A DNA stretch of 64,000 nucleotides from Algoriphagus resistens (GTDB taxonomy: Bacteria > Bacteroidota > Bacteroidia > Cytophagales > Cyclobacteriaceae), in assembly GCF_001442615.1 (NCBI RefSeq), contig NZ_LMXN01000002.1:496001-560000 (forward strand). Direction: 5' to 3'. The position numbers were made by a program, and so were the translations under genes. The notes beneath the pieces are model-generated. The model had not been told where the DNA came from. It did not search any database and worked only from the letters and a program-made list of their open reading frames with translations. Below, piece by piece: positions 24,429-33,428 of this stretch (the stretch's first letter is position 1; each line of letters opens with the position of its first letter).

Positions 24429-25975
24429 AGCTTAATCCCCTTATTGACCAAAAACTGCTGCCAGCTTTCCGCCTTAGCTCCCTTAAGCACTCTGGGGAAC
24501 TTGTTCTGCCCGCCCTCCTTGCCTTGCTCCTTGAGCCAATCGTAAAATAAAACAGATGGCAATACAGTTACTTTCACTTGCTTCAACGCATGATTCCGCT
24601 CTACTGCGTAGTCATCATTCAGTGCTTTGAGATGCTTATCAATAGTCTTTTTTAATGCAGAAGTCTTGATGGTATCATCGGAGCCAATAAACCAGTGATG
24701 GGCAAAAAGACTTCCGTGTGGCACTCCCAGCACTGTGAATTCCCGGATATTCATATCTTGCTCCTCAGCTGTGAGTTCTATCGCCTTATTCATGTTATCC
24801 ACTGATAAGTGCTCCCCACAGAGGCTCAAAAAATGCTTAGTCCTCCCAGAGATGACAATCTCTGATTCATCCTTGGACACAAAACGAATGACATCACCGA
24901 TAAGGTACCGCCAAGCCCCGGCGCAGGTACTGATCAATAACGCGTAATCCTTTCCCTCTTCGACCTCATCAATTTTCAAGGTCATTGCCTCTTGGCGGAT
25001 GTTTCCTTCCTCATCAAAATTCGCCTCATTGAAAGGTACGAACTCATGAAAAATTCCATTGTTGAGGACTAGCCGCATTGATTTACAATTTGGCAAAGCC
25101 TGAAAAGCCAGAAATCCTTCGGAGGCCAGGTAAGTCTCCAAGTATAATAATGGTCTGCCCAGAAGCTTTTCAAACCCCTTCTTATACGGTTCAAATGAGA
25201 CTCCTCCATGAACGAAAATCTGAAGATTCGGCCATAGCTCATGGATGTTGTTAAGCCGATAGCGCGTAATAATTTTTTCAAGTAAAATCTGTAGCCAGGC
25301 CGGTACCCCCACTATGATTCCAATATCCCAGGATTCCGCCTTTTCTACGATCTGGTCAAGCTTATCCCCCCAGTTTTTGCTGCGGGAAATCTTTTTACCG
25401 GGCTTATAAAACCGCTGAAACCAAATAGGCAGTCTTCCTGTGGTAATCCCACTCAGGTCTCCAGAAAAATAAGTACCGTTAAACTCCAGATCAGTGCTTC
25501 CTCCCAACATCAATATCCCTTTGGTCAAAAGAGAAGCAGGCAAGTCATACTTGGAAAGGGATAAAATCTGGCGGACCCCCGTTCTGCGGATGGCTTTGAC
25601 CATATCCTTGGTCACGGGAATAAATTTGGAAGTAGCTCCTGAAGTCCCGCTGCTCAGCGCAAAATGCCGCACAGGACCAGGCCAGGTAATATTTGATTTC
25701 CCTTCAAGTAGCTTATACCACCACTCTGTGTGGATCCTCTCGTAATCATAAATTGGAACCTGACTTTTAAAGCGGTCATAAAACTCATTCTCTCCCCATC
25801 GAAAGCCCTTCAGTATTTTAGGAAAATCGTACTTTTTTCCTATTTCCGTTTCTGCTGCATGTATCAGCAATTTCTTCAATTCTTGTCGTTGTAGTTCCAA
25901 AGGATGAGAGTACTCTTGCTCCAAACTCTCTCTCAGGCGTATGCCTTTTTTTAGTAAAGTACTAATGATCGCCAT
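24425..25975 (-). CDS. GH3-like acyl-adenylate amidosynthetase
   Basis: The 516-residue protein belongs to the GH3 auxin-responsive family. VRHFALSSGTSGATSKFIPV (about 93-112) is the ATP loop, LETYLASEGFLAFQ the second motif, and LLISTCAGAWRYLIGDVIRF the third, with the conserved Tyr-Leu-Gly-Asp-Val core. Plant GH3 enzymes join amino acids to carboxylic acids through an adenylate; bacterial members have mostly unknown acids. Translational coupling to a LysE exporter makes an amino-acid conjugate or its export plausible. It is the first gene of the pair and divergent from the yggS homologue. Confidence 0.85.
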   Translation of the reverse strand: MAIISTLLKKGIRLRESLEQEYSHPLELQRQELKKLLIHAAETEIGKKYDFPKILKGFRWGENEFYDRFKSQVPIYDYERIHTEWWYKLLEGKSNITWPGPVRHFALSSGTSGATSKFIPVTKDMVKAIRRTGVRQILSLSKYDLPASLLTKGILMLGGSTDLEFNGTYFSGDLSGITTGRLPIWFQRFYKPGKKISRSKNWGDKLDQIVEKAESWDIGIIVGVPAWLQILLEKIITRYRLNNIHELWPNLQIFVHGGVSFEPYKKGFEKLLGRPLLYLETYLASEGFLAFQALPNCKSMRLVLNNGIFHEFVPFNEANFDEEGNIRQEAMTLKIDEVEEGKDYALLISTCAGAWRYLIGDVIRFVSKDESEIVISGRTKHFLSLCGEHLSVDNMNKAIELTAEEQDMNIREFTVLGVPHGSLFAHHWFIGSDDTIKTSALKKTIDKHLKALNDDYAVERNHALKQVKVTVLPSVLFYDWLKEQGKEGGQNKFPRVLKGAKAESWQQFLVNKGIKL

Positions 25976-26022
25976 ATCTTTGTTTTAGGCCTTTTGGAAA
26001 AAATAAAGCACAAAAATAGAAA

Positions 26023-26691
26023 ATGGACATTAAAGCAAACCTACTAGCAGTAAAAAAAACGTTTATAAATGAAGATTGCTTGCTAGTCGCAGTAAGCAAA
26101 ACCAAGCCACTTTCTGACTTAATGGATGCATATCAAGCCGGGATACGTGACTTCGGTGAAAACAAAGTACAGGAACTCCAGTCCAAACAGGCTCAAATGC
26201 CCGACGATGTCAAGTGGCATATGATCGGCCATCTCCAAAGCAACAAGGTCAAATACATAGCTTCTTTTGTGCATCTGATTCATGGAGTGGATTCCTTTAA
26301 GCTACTGAAAGAAATCAACAAACAAGGCAAAAAAATCAATAGGATTATACCTGTTTTACTTCAGATACATATTGCCGAAGAAGAAACAAAGTTCGGTTTT
26401 GACAAAAATGAGTTAAATGAAATGCTTTCCAATCCGGACTTTCTAAATCTCACCCATGTAAACGTTCAGGGGCTGATGGGCATGGCCACTTTTACCGAAG
26501 ACATAGATCAGGTAAGAAAGGAATTCAGGAATTTAAAAAGCCTTTTTGAAGAACTGAAAGCCCTTCAGCTTCCAGCCTTTGTCCAGCTGGATGATATTTC
26601 CATGGGGATGAGTGGAGATTACCTGATCGCCCAGGAAGAAGGCAGTACCATAGTCAGGATCGGCTCAGCTATCTTTGGGGGAAGGAGCTGA
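26023..26691 (+). CDS. YggS-family PLP-binding protein
   Basis: The 222-residue protein is of family size. VAVSKTKPLSDLMDAYQAGI carries the PLP lysine near residue 26, then FGENKVQELQSKQAQM, WHMIGHLQSNKVKY, and the end motif ISMGMSGDYLIAQEEGSTIV followed by RIGSAIFG. YggS/PROSC proteins carry pyridoxal phosphate without known catalysis and balance vitamin B6 and amino-acid pools. It is divergent from the GH3-like gene, 47 bases apart, and has no operon partner. Confidence 0.93.
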   Translation: MDIKANLLAVKKTFINEDCLLVAVSKTKPLSDLMDAYQAGIRDFGENKVQELQSKQAQMPDDVKWHMIGHLQSNKVKYIASFVHLIHGVDSFKLLKEINKQGKKINRIIPVLLQIHIAEEETKFGFDKNELNEMLSNPDFLNLTHVNVQGLMGMATFTEDIDQVRKEFRNLKSLFEELKALQLPAFVQLDDISMGMSGDYLIAQEEGSTIVRIGSAIFGGRS

Positions 26692-26838
26692 TTTTTCAGT
26701 TATGGAAAGCGGGGTATGATCGGTGGGCATGTAGCAGAATCTGAGCTTTGTAATAAATCCTACTTTTGTGTTTGGAACAGCGGTCAGTTGATCAGTAGCA
26801 AAAAAAAATGAGCTCCATTTGCCTATTCATTTTATTAT

Positions 26839-27348
26839 TTACGGTAGACTATTTTGCCTCTCCTTTATCAGCTTTATTAGTATTCCCATTTGACCCAAGT
26901 GGTAAATGGTATGGTGTAGCATTCCATTAATGGCAAATGAATAGTCAAATTCGCTTTTGAAGTCCTGGTCATAGTATTTCTCTTTTAAGAAGGAGTCATC
27001 TTTATTCTTTAATAATTCTACTACTTGCGAAACGCTTTCTCTATAATCCTGAATTACAGTATTCAATCCTGCCTTTTTAAGCTCATCATTGTCTGGCCAA
27101 TTTTGCCCATCACTATCCCTGAGCTCGCCTATTCCATTCCTGATTTTTAAAATTGTATCATTATTCCATGCTGTAAGATGGGCAATCAATTCAGCGACAC
27201 TATGGGTTGCAGGAGATGGTTTTGTAAATGCTTCCTGAGCGGTTATAGAACTAATCTTTTTTTCCAAATTGTCTCCGACCCAGAGCTTCCCATTCTGTAC
27301 CTTCAAAAGCTGCCCAATTATATAATTGATCACGTTCTTATTATCCAT
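26839..27348 (-). CDS. DinB-family protein
   Basis: The 169-residue protein has the four-helix DinB/DUF664 pattern. The likely metal-binding histidines are seen in VAELIAHLTAWNND and in GMLHHTIYHLGQMGILIKLI near the C-terminus. Members of this family in Bacillus are thiol-dependent or DNA-damage-inducible proteins; the role here is open. It stands alone. A second, more distant DinB paralogue is at 46413. There is no leader element before this one. Confidence 0.8.
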   Translation of the reverse strand: MDNKNVINYIIGQLLKVQNGKLWVGDNLEKKISSITAQEAFTKPSPATHSVAELIAHLTAWNNDTILKIRNGIGELRDSDGQNWPDNDELKKAGLNTVIQDYRESVSQVVELLKNKDDSFLKEKYYDQDFKSEFDYSFAINGMLHHTIYHLGQMGILIKLIKERQNSLP

Positions 27349-27513
27349 AGCTTTAGGTTTATGACCGGTATGGTCTTACAAAATACAGCGTATTATAAAG
27401 CTGGTGCTTATCCATCGATACACGGAGGGTTAAGAACCAAGTCCTTTGAAAGTCCTAGTTTGTCAAATGTTGCCCTGGCCTAGGGAGCGTCAGTTTACCG
27501 CTCTGGTTCGAAT

Positions 27514-28281
27514 TTACTTTTTATCACTATACCAATCCAACCCATTTTTATATAAAATATTATCAAGTTCCTCAGCAGAAAAATTATCAATAAGCAATTG
27601 TACGTCTTTATCTGAAAAAGGTACCTTGGCGCGGGTTGAAGGTAAATCCGTTCCAAATAATAGCGCTTTGGGGTTAATTTGATAAATCGTTTTCATTACT
27701 GGAATCGGATCAAAGTCAACTCTTCCAAAACCTGTTGCTTTAATTTTCACCCCTTTTTCTACCCAATAATATAGGTCCTCCAATCCCTCCTGCGTCAGGC
27801 CTAAATGATCAATAGAAAACGAAGGGATATTCTGTAAAAGCGGCTTTAGGTGTCTTAGCTCTTTATTGTCAATGTAAAGTTCGGTATGCCAATTATACTT
27901 TTCAAACAGGTAGTTGGCCAATTTTTCAAGGTGTTCAATTTTTTCGGAGCCCCCTCTTTTTACATTAAAGCGCACTGCAACCACATTAGAATTGCTCAGT
28001 CTTTCCAGTTCTTTGTCAGAAATGCCGACAGGAATGTTGGCGACGCCAAAAAAACTATTTCCTAAAATTCTTAAAGCATCGAGCAAATATTCCTGGTCGA
28101 AGGCCTGAAACGAGCCCGAAACTACTGCACCACCTATTATTGTATATTGGTCAGTCGCATATTTATAATCCTCCAGGGTAAAGCTGGGTGGCAGAAAACC
28201 GTTATTTTCTACCAGTGGAAATTTCGGGTCAATACTATGGAAATGTCCATCGAAAAGTTTTATTGTTTTTTGATTTACCAT
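27514..28281 (-). CDS. Amidohydrolase-2 type metal-dependent hydrolase
   Basis: The 255-residue TIM-barrel protein starts MVNQKTIKLFDGHFHSIDP with the HxH metal motif (HFH). SFSIDHLGLTQEGLEDLYYW gives a further His, and the late segment ALLFGTDLPSTRAKVPFSD holds the conserved Gly-Thr-Asp aspartate. These fit the PF04909 family (decarboxylases and lactonases). The substrate is unknown. ATG 28281 is favoured over the TTG at 28299. It is somewhat shorter than typical members (about 280). Confidence 0.75.
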   Translation of the reverse strand: MVNQKTIKLFDGHFHSIDPKFPLVENNGFLPPSFTLEDYKYATDQYTIIGGAVVSGSFQAFDQEYLLDALRILGNSFFGVANIPVGISDKELERLSNSNVVAVRFNVKRGGSEKIEHLEKLANYLFEKYNWHTELYIDNKELRHLKPLLQNIPSFSIDHLGLTQEGLEDLYYWVEKGVKIKATGFGRVDFDPIPVMKTIYQINPKALLFGTDLPSTRAKVPFSDKDVQLLIDNFSAEELDNILYKNGLDWYSDKK

Positions 28282-28391
28282 GTCATAAAAGCGACTCAAA
28301 CGTTAACATCTGTAGCTATCCAAGAATTCCCAAAGTATCTGATTCACTAGTTAAGAATCGTTGTATGCAACCGCTGCGAACCCAGTCTAGG

Positions 28392-29819
28392 TTATTCAAT
28401 TTTATCTGCTACGAATTGTTGGACCTTGAAACCTGTTACAACATCATCTTGAATGATAAAATTGATGTACTCACCATCTGATTTATCAAAGAATGTTGTA
28501 TCGGATTCCGGAAGAAAGAAAACCGGATCCTTCCAAAAATCGGAGGTGCCCTCTAGTCCGTTCTCCTTAACTACAAGCTGAAGATCACCAATCTCGGGCA
28601 AGCTGTATTTGCCTGTAAACCGATGAAGTTGCTCTGCTGATTGCTCCTTTATGACCCGTCTCATTGGTTCAATTCCTGGCAAATCATATTCTTTAGCTAT
28701 ACTGAGCAATAATTCCTGAATAATACTGCCGTTGTCAGAATTCACCATGATCACAACAGCCACAGGAAATTCTTTCCACACAACTAAATTGGCCCTGAAT
28801 CCTTCATCTGCCCCCCCATGACCAAAGGTATGTTCAGTAACACCTGGACCAAGACCATGATTGTTCATACCCGGTGTAAGCATTGCATTGACCGTACTCA
28901 CTTTCAATAAGCCGTCTTTTTGTGTTTGCTGGATCTGTTGGAATTCTTTGGCCCACAGTAGAAGTTGAGATGGAGTGGACCAGAGACCGGCCGCAGCCAT
29001 TTCAGGATATATTGGCCATTTCCCTTCTACCTCTGCACCATTAGCCCGAAAGCCGGTTGCAGCAATAGCATGATACCTCTGTGGCAAGGGGTTTTCAAAG
29101 GTACTTGCACTCATCCCCAGAGGATTCAATACATTGGTCTGCATAATTTCCGGAAATGGCTTTCCTTCAAGGTCTGTAAGCATGAGTTGCATAATAGTGT
29201 AGGCCCCACCGGAATACATCCAACTTTCGCCGGGCTGCTTATAAACACGCACTGAATCTGTATTTCCTTTCCCATCCAGCACATCTACTACACTTGGAAT
29301 AGTGTCGCCTTTATCATAACCCGGAAATCCCCAGACTGTCAAACCAGCGGTATGGTTTAGAATTCTCTTCGTTGTGACTTTCTCTTGTTTTGTAAAATCA
29401 TTGTCAGGCACTTTCCAACTAGTCAGGTATTTGTTGACATTTGAATCCAGGTTGATAATGCCTTCTTCTGCAAGTTGGTGCGCCCTGATAGCAGCAACTG
29501 GTTTGCTAATTGATCCCGCTAGAAACATTGTTTCAGTGGTTACTGGGCGATTTTCAGAACTATCAGCAAAGCCATAACCTTTAGCCCATTCGATTTCACC
29601 ATTATTGATAACAGCGATACTCAGCCCGGGGATACCAAGGTCCCGCATTCTTTCCTCAATAGTGTAGTTTGGTATACTATCTCCCTGTATCTGGAGATTA
29701 GGCTTAAGTCCGTGCTCTATTCTAACTATTCGTTCCACCAGAGATCCCTTTCCCTTTTCGGATTTAGGTGTACAACTAAATAAAATCAATAAAACGAATA
29801 TCAGGTTGAGTGTTCGCAT
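28392..29819 (-). CDS. Class C beta-lactamase-like serine hydrolase, lipoprotein
   Basis: The 475-residue protein begins MRTLNLIFVLLILFSCTPKS, a lipoprotein signal with the cysteine at residue 16. The serine-hydrolase motifs are AGSISKPVAAIRAHQL (SxxK, Ser in ISK), WMYSGGAYTIMQLML (YxG in place of YxN) and TFGHGGADEGFR (HxG). A C-terminal lipocalin-like part of about 100 residues follows (RFTGKYSLPEIGDLQL), as in peptidase S12 relatives. It may act on D-amino-acid peptides or esters in the periplasm. ATG 29819 is chosen because the signal starts there. Confidence 0.85.
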   Translation of the reverse strand: MRTLNLIFVLLILFSCTPKSEKGKGSLVERIVRIEHGLKPNLQIQGDSIPNYTIEERMRDLGIPGLSIAVINNGEIEWAKGYGFADSSENRPVTTETMFLAGSISKPVAAIRAHQLAEEGIINLDSNVNKYLTSWKVPDNDFTKQEKVTTKRILNHTAGLTVWGFPGYDKGDTIPSVVDVLDGKGNTDSVRVYKQPGESWMYSGGAYTIMQLMLTDLEGKPFPEIMQTNVLNPLGMSASTFENPLPQRYHAIAATGFRANGAEVEGKWPIYPEMAAAGLWSTPSQLLLWAKEFQQIQQTQKDGLLKVSTVNAMLTPGMNNHGLGPGVTEHTFGHGGADEGFRANLVVWKEFPVAVVIMVNSDNGSIIQELLLSIAKEYDLPGIEPMRRVIKEQSAEQLHRFTGKYSLPEIGDLQLVVKENGLEGTSDFWKDPVFFLPESDTTFFDKSDGEYINFIIQDDVVTGFKVQQFVADKIE

Positions 29820-29984
29820 AGTAATAGACTTAGTGGATGAAATCACAGAAAAGTGGAGTACGCATTTCGGAGCTGGTCACTTTCCGCCCGTATCTTTTTA
29901 CTTCAACAATACAAAATACTCAATTTTACCCATTCGGCCCTCATTACGCAAATACAATATGCAGTCGATTTTCCTATTGAAGTT

Positions 29985-31199
29985 CTATGAATTGGATGCA
30001 TATTTAATGAAGCCTTGCTTTAATTCATCCGTTAAAGCAACAGGACTTACTTTGGTCAGCTTTAATGAATTACATCCATTAAAATTAGAAAATCGCTCTA
30101 CCGCCCGAACAAAAAGGCCTAACCATGATTCGACTTCGGAATGTTTATCCAGGATGTGTAGATGAATCAGCTCCAACTGTCCGATTTTACGATGTGCTTT
30201 GCAATCGACACGTCCAATAAATTCATCTCCAAACAAAATGGGCAAGCAGAAATAGCCATACTCTCTTTTTTCTTTAGGCGTGTAACATTCGAGGCGAAAA
30301 GAAAAATTAAAAAGCTGTTCTACACGTTCACGATGAATAACCGAGTTATCGAAAGGCGATAACAATTGAACTTCAGGAGAATATATCTTACGTGAATTTT
30401 CAAGTAATGCAGGAAGTACAAAAATTGCGGGCATCCCGTCAATGATTACTTGTCGCACTTTTTTTGCTTCTAACATTGTCTGCAAAACAAACTCTACATT
30501 TTTTCTGAGTGCCTCCCCTCTTTTTAAATACAGTATCTGTTTAATGCTGGTAGCACCATAAGCACGCAAATGAGTTTTGACAAGGTACTCGGCAAATTCA
30601 AAAGGACTAGGCTCTGTGGTATTGATTGCACTGGGCAATACCCTTTCGGTTAGGTCGTAGATTTTTTCCATACCCTTACGTCCAGACACCATTAAGTCAC
30701 CTTGCATAAAGAGTTTTTCCAGGGCTACTTTTGCCGGCTTCCAATCCCACCAACTTCCTGATTTTTTACCGACGGGATTGAAATCCCTTACTTTTTGTGG
30801 ACCGTCTAAACGAATACGATCCTTTACGTAGCTAAGGATTTTAGGATCTACATTAGTGTAATAGCGTGCCTCCCCTCGTTTGAAGCGAAGCATTTGGGGT
30901 AAAGCATACCGAAAATCCCTTATAGGCAGATAAGATGCTGCATGAAACCAATATTCAAAGATTTTACGCTCTTCGACCAACTGGTCTAAATAGTCGACTT
31001 GGTAGTCCGGCACCCGGATCCATAAAGTATGGTGGTGTGCCCTTTCAACGATCGACAAAGTATCAATTTGAATATAACCAAGATGTTCCAATGCAGCTAA
31101 CACAGCTTCTTTCCCCTTTCCGAATGAAGACGCTTTACTTAACCCTTGGCATTGCAAGGTAATACGCTGAAGCTGTTTTAACATCGGACTTGTCTTCAT
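29985..31199 (-). CDS. YcaQ-family (HTH_42) DNA glycosylase
   Basis: The 404-residue protein matches the YcaQ/AlkX winged-helix family. GYIQIDTLSIVERAHHHTLW near residue 41 carries the QxD catalytic pair (Gln and Asp in QID). WFHAASYLPIRDFRYALPQM and the later LLSPFDNSVIHRERVEQLFN and GRVDCKAHRK segments are standard for the family. The E. coli enzyme removes crosslink and alkyl lesions from DNA. It has no operon partners. Length agrees with the family, and the start at 31199 is an ATG. Confidence 0.85.
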   Translation of the reverse strand: MKTSPMLKQLQRITLQCQGLSKASSFGKGKEAVLAALEHLGYIQIDTLSIVERAHHHTLWIRVPDYQVDYLDQLVEERKIFEYWFHAASYLPIRDFRYALPQMLRFKRGEARYYTNVDPKILSYVKDRIRLDGPQKVRDFNPVGKKSGSWWDWKPAKVALEKLFMQGDLMVSGRKGMEKIYDLTERVLPSAINTTEPSPFEFAEYLVKTHLRAYGATSIKQILYLKRGEALRKNVEFVLQTMLEAKKVRQVIIDGMPAIFVLPALLENSRKIYSPEVQLLSPFDNSVIHRERVEQLFNFSFRLECYTPKEKREYGYFCLPILFGDEFIGRVDCKAHRKIGQLELIHLHILDKHSEVESWLGLFVRAVERFSNFNGCNSLKLTKVSPVALTDELKQGFIKYASNS

Positions 31200-31461
31200 C
31201 TGTTTATACTTGATATCAGTATCAGCAACCTTTCTCTCACCGGGAAAGCAACAGTTGCAATTCGGACTGTTCTGAATGGGAAAAGGTCCGCCACTAGGTG
31301 TCCCTCATATTAGGATGTCTCCTACTACTTTAAAACCCAGTTTGTTCAGGTAAACACATTTGCACTATCTTGGTCAATCAGGTGGATATTCGTAGTGGTA
31401 ACTGATGTAATTGTGACTTAAATTTTAGAATCTTAATCCCAAGACATATCTCTGCAATGGC

Positions 31462-31944
31462 TTAACTGCCGGTTTCTTCAAAAATGCTATTCTCAAGCCA
31501 ACCATGCTGATAGGCATAGCAGCCTGGGACAAAGGCAAGTGGTTCTTTCTTGATTTTTTCTTTGATTTTCTTATTCTCTGCCGAATAGACCGATGGCGAT
31601 ACACCGACTGTCTTTGAAAAAAGCCCGCTAAAAGATGAAATACTTTCAAATCCAACCGAATAACACACTTCGGTCACGGAAACTCCATTCTTCAACAGTT
31701 CTTTGGCTTTTCCAATCCTGACATATTTCAGATACTGATGGGGTGTTTTTCCGTAAGCTGACTTAAACAGGCGTATAAAGTGGAATTTAGAAAAATATGC
31801 CTCATCAGAAATATTGCCTAGGTCTATTTTGCCTGCGTAGTTGCTGTCAATGAAAAGCTTTGCCTGAACTACCCGTCTGTACAGATAGACTTTGGGGTAT
31901 ATCATACTTCCTGCCTGCTTCTCTTCTACTGGATTTTTGCCCAT
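31462..31944 (-). CDS. AraC-family transcriptional regulator (HTH domain only)
   Basis: The 160-residue protein consists almost only of the AraC DNA-binding domain: AKLFIDSNYAGKIDLGNISD, YFSKFHFIRLFKSAYGKTPH, the linker QYLKYVRIGKAKELLKNG, and the second HTH VTEVCYSVGFESISSFSGLF followed by KTVGVSPSVY. There is no ligand-binding part, so the trigger is unknown. About 35 extra residues follow the domain. The divergent region upstream contains no clear binding site. It is a candidate regulator of nearby genes, for instance the exopolysaccharide region. Confidence 0.9.
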   Translation of the reverse strand: MGKNPVEEKQAGSMIYPKVYLYRRVVQAKLFIDSNYAGKIDLGNISDEAYFSKFHFIRLFKSAYGKTPHQYLKYVRIGKAKELLKNGVSVTEVCYSVGFESISSFSGLFSKTVGVSPSVYSAENKKIKEKIKKEPLAFVPGCYAYQHGWLENSIFEETGS

Positions 31945-32319
31945 TTTTACGCTGTTTTAATTCGGTAAATACATTTCGTCTGGATTTAAGCTATCAGATT
32001 ATGGTTCATAAATTAGTCATTTAAAGAATTAATCCCTTGTTTTTTTAAGTTGTATTAGGGTTTCCTATTATTGTTCCGGCAAAAAACATAAATACCTTAA
32101 CCAAACCTTACTATCTGCAGGACAATCGATGAATCGATTATAAGCAGTTCCACGCGCCCCGGTGAAACGCCCCAATTGCCAAAAGCACTACCTTTTCTAC
32201 CAACCACTTACCCCTACAGCACAGTCCCTTTCTTCTATTTTGTACTGGGTCACAACAGAGTGATTTTCTGATAAATTCAGGCAGCTTATTTAATAGGTTC
32301 CTTTGAAAAAAAAGGAATT
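31945..32319. other. Intergenic region upstream of the exopolysaccharide genes
   Basis: About 375 bases between the divergent araC-type gene and the sugar-transferase leader. The part up to 32060 is very AT-rich; 32140-32220 is relatively GC-rich. I find no strong TAnnTTTG box, no repeat and no open frame I trust. Confidence 0.5.
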
Positions 32320-32367
32320 ATGGCGATCTTTAAAGCGTCAGATACCTACCGCTTTTATAACTTTTGA
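32320..32367 (+). CDS. Putative leader peptide (15 aa) of the sugar transferase
   Basis: An ATG at 32320 preceded by AAAAAAAAGGAATT starts a 15-codon frame, MAIFKASDTYRFYNF. Its TGA (32365-32367) overlaps the TTG (32364-32366) that is the only reasonable start of the sugar transferase. This would explain the weak TTG start by translational coupling. The peptide is rich in aromatic residues. It is not similar to the leader family at 9326, 14194, 17353 and 46856. Confidence 0.45.
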   Translation: MAIFKASDTYRFYNF

Positions 32368-33068
32368 AACTAACAGCCAACCCAACTAACAAATCTGAAA
32401 AGGAAAACCCTGGCGTCAACTCGGGCTTTCTACCAGGTCAAGGGGATATCTTAGTCTCCGAGAAGCTGAATTGGTATAACCTCAGCATTAAGAGGTTTAT
32501 AGATCTTTTTTGCTCCATAGGCTTGATGATTGTGATGGGTTCCTGGCTTTTTCCCATTGTAGCTATCCTGATTAAACTTGATTCACCAGGGCCAATTTTT
32601 TACAAACAGAGACGGGGGGGCATATACAACTCAGTCTTCAACTGCTATAAATTCCGTTCAATGACTGTCAGTAAACAGGATGATTTAAAACAGGCTACCA
32701 GAAATGATCCAAGGGTAACTAGAGTAGGAAGAATATTAAGAAAAACAAGTATTGATGAGTTGCCCCAGGTATTTAATGTAATTTATGGGAATATGTCCTT
32801 GGTAGGCCCAAGACCTCTTATTCTCTCACAAAATGAAGAGAACGCGAAATTCATTGAAGGCTATGAAAATAGACATTTGGTCAAGCCGGGGATTACCGGA
32901 CTGGCACAGGCCAAAGGTTATAGAGGTGAGACAGAACTCCCTAATTCGGTGTATTTCAGATACAAATTGGATATGTATTATATTAAAAACTGGAGTGTAC
33001 TATTTGATCTTAAACTGATTTGGATCACCGCTAAAACCATTTTTTCGGGCGATGAAAACGCTTATTGA
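32364..33068 (+). CDS. Sugar transferase (undecaprenyl-phosphate priming glycosyltransferase)
   Basis: The 234-residue protein is of the bacterial sugar-transferase type (PF02397). It has a membrane segment (FIDLFCSIGLMIVMGSWLFP) and then GPIFYKQRRGG, YKFRSMTV, RVTRVGRILRKTSIDELPQV and MSLVGPRPLI. The end block is VKPGITGLAQAKGYRG, closing with YYIKNWSVLFDLKLIW. It loads the first sugar phosphate onto undecaprenyl phosphate for exopolysaccharide synthesis. No in-frame ATG exists in front of the domain; TTG 32364 overlaps the leader stop. It is the only glycosyltransferase-type gene here, on the strand opposite to the export genes. Confidence 0.9.
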   Translation: MKLTANPTNKSEKENPGVNSGFLPGQGDILVSEKLNWYNLSIKRFIDLFCSIGLMIVMGSWLFPIVAILIKLDSPGPIFYKQRRGGIYNSVFNCYKFRSMTVSKQDDLKQATRNDPRVTRVGRILRKTSIDELPQVFNVIYGNMSLVGPRPLILSQNEENAKFIEGYENRHLVKPGITGLAQAKGYRGETELPNSVYFRYKLDMYYIKNWSVLFDLKLIWITAKTIFSGDENAY

Positions 33069-33143
33069 TTTGTGGGTAGATTACTGGCAGGATTGACTTC
33101 AAACCTGAGGGAACCCGAAAATTTTAAAGAAAGAAACGCTTGC

Positions 33144-33187
33144 GCTTTTCTTCTTCTCCTACGCTTTTTTAGCGTTGCAAGAAAAGC
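33144..33187. repeat. Nested hairpin
   Basis: GCTTTTCTT (33144-33152) pairs perfectly with AAGAAAAGC (33179-33187), and ACGCT (33161-33165) pairs with AGCGT (33171-33175) inside. It lies about 75 bases behind the sugar-transferase stop. It might end that transcript or be the end hairpin of an old IS200/IS605-type element. Confidence 0.5.
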
Positions 33188-33302
33188 CTTCAATTTTCAA
33201 ACTCTACGACTAAGGAAGTGTACCCAAGCTTCTATGGTTTATAAATTAGGAGCGTAAAACCCAGCCATCGCCTTAGGGTGTGTGGGATGTAAGCGACAAA
33301 CA

Positions 33303-33428
33303 CTAAGCTGGTGAAAGAATGTACTGACGGATCGTTTCCGGTGATGCTTCACCTATTGAACAAACGAAATTTACATCCGACCAAAGTAGATACTGATCCC
33401 CATAGTGTTTACCAAGTGAATGGATGCA
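33303..33428 (-). pseudogene. Remnant of IS200/IS605-family Y1 transposase (TnpA), C-terminal part
   Basis: A 41-codon segment on the minus strand reads HYGDQYLLWSDVNFVCSIGE followed by ASPETIRQYI and then a stop. This fits the C-terminus of Y1 transposases, where a W-G-D-x-F-W-S-D-G-Y-F block is followed by S-I/V-G and then T-I-R-x-Y-I. Two extra residues split the block and the frame upstream is closed by a stop, so the gene is broken. The HUH and tyrosine motifs are not present in frame. Confidence 0.55.

Noticed and set aside
27480..27515. GGTTCGAAT reminiscent of a tRNA T-loop
   Set aside because: No matching acceptor, D or anticodon stems could be found around it.
33256..33300. Group II intron 5' end suggested by GTGTGGGATG
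   Set aside because: No domain V hairpin or reverse transcriptase is nearby; the adjoining reading frame fits an IS200/IS605 transposase better.
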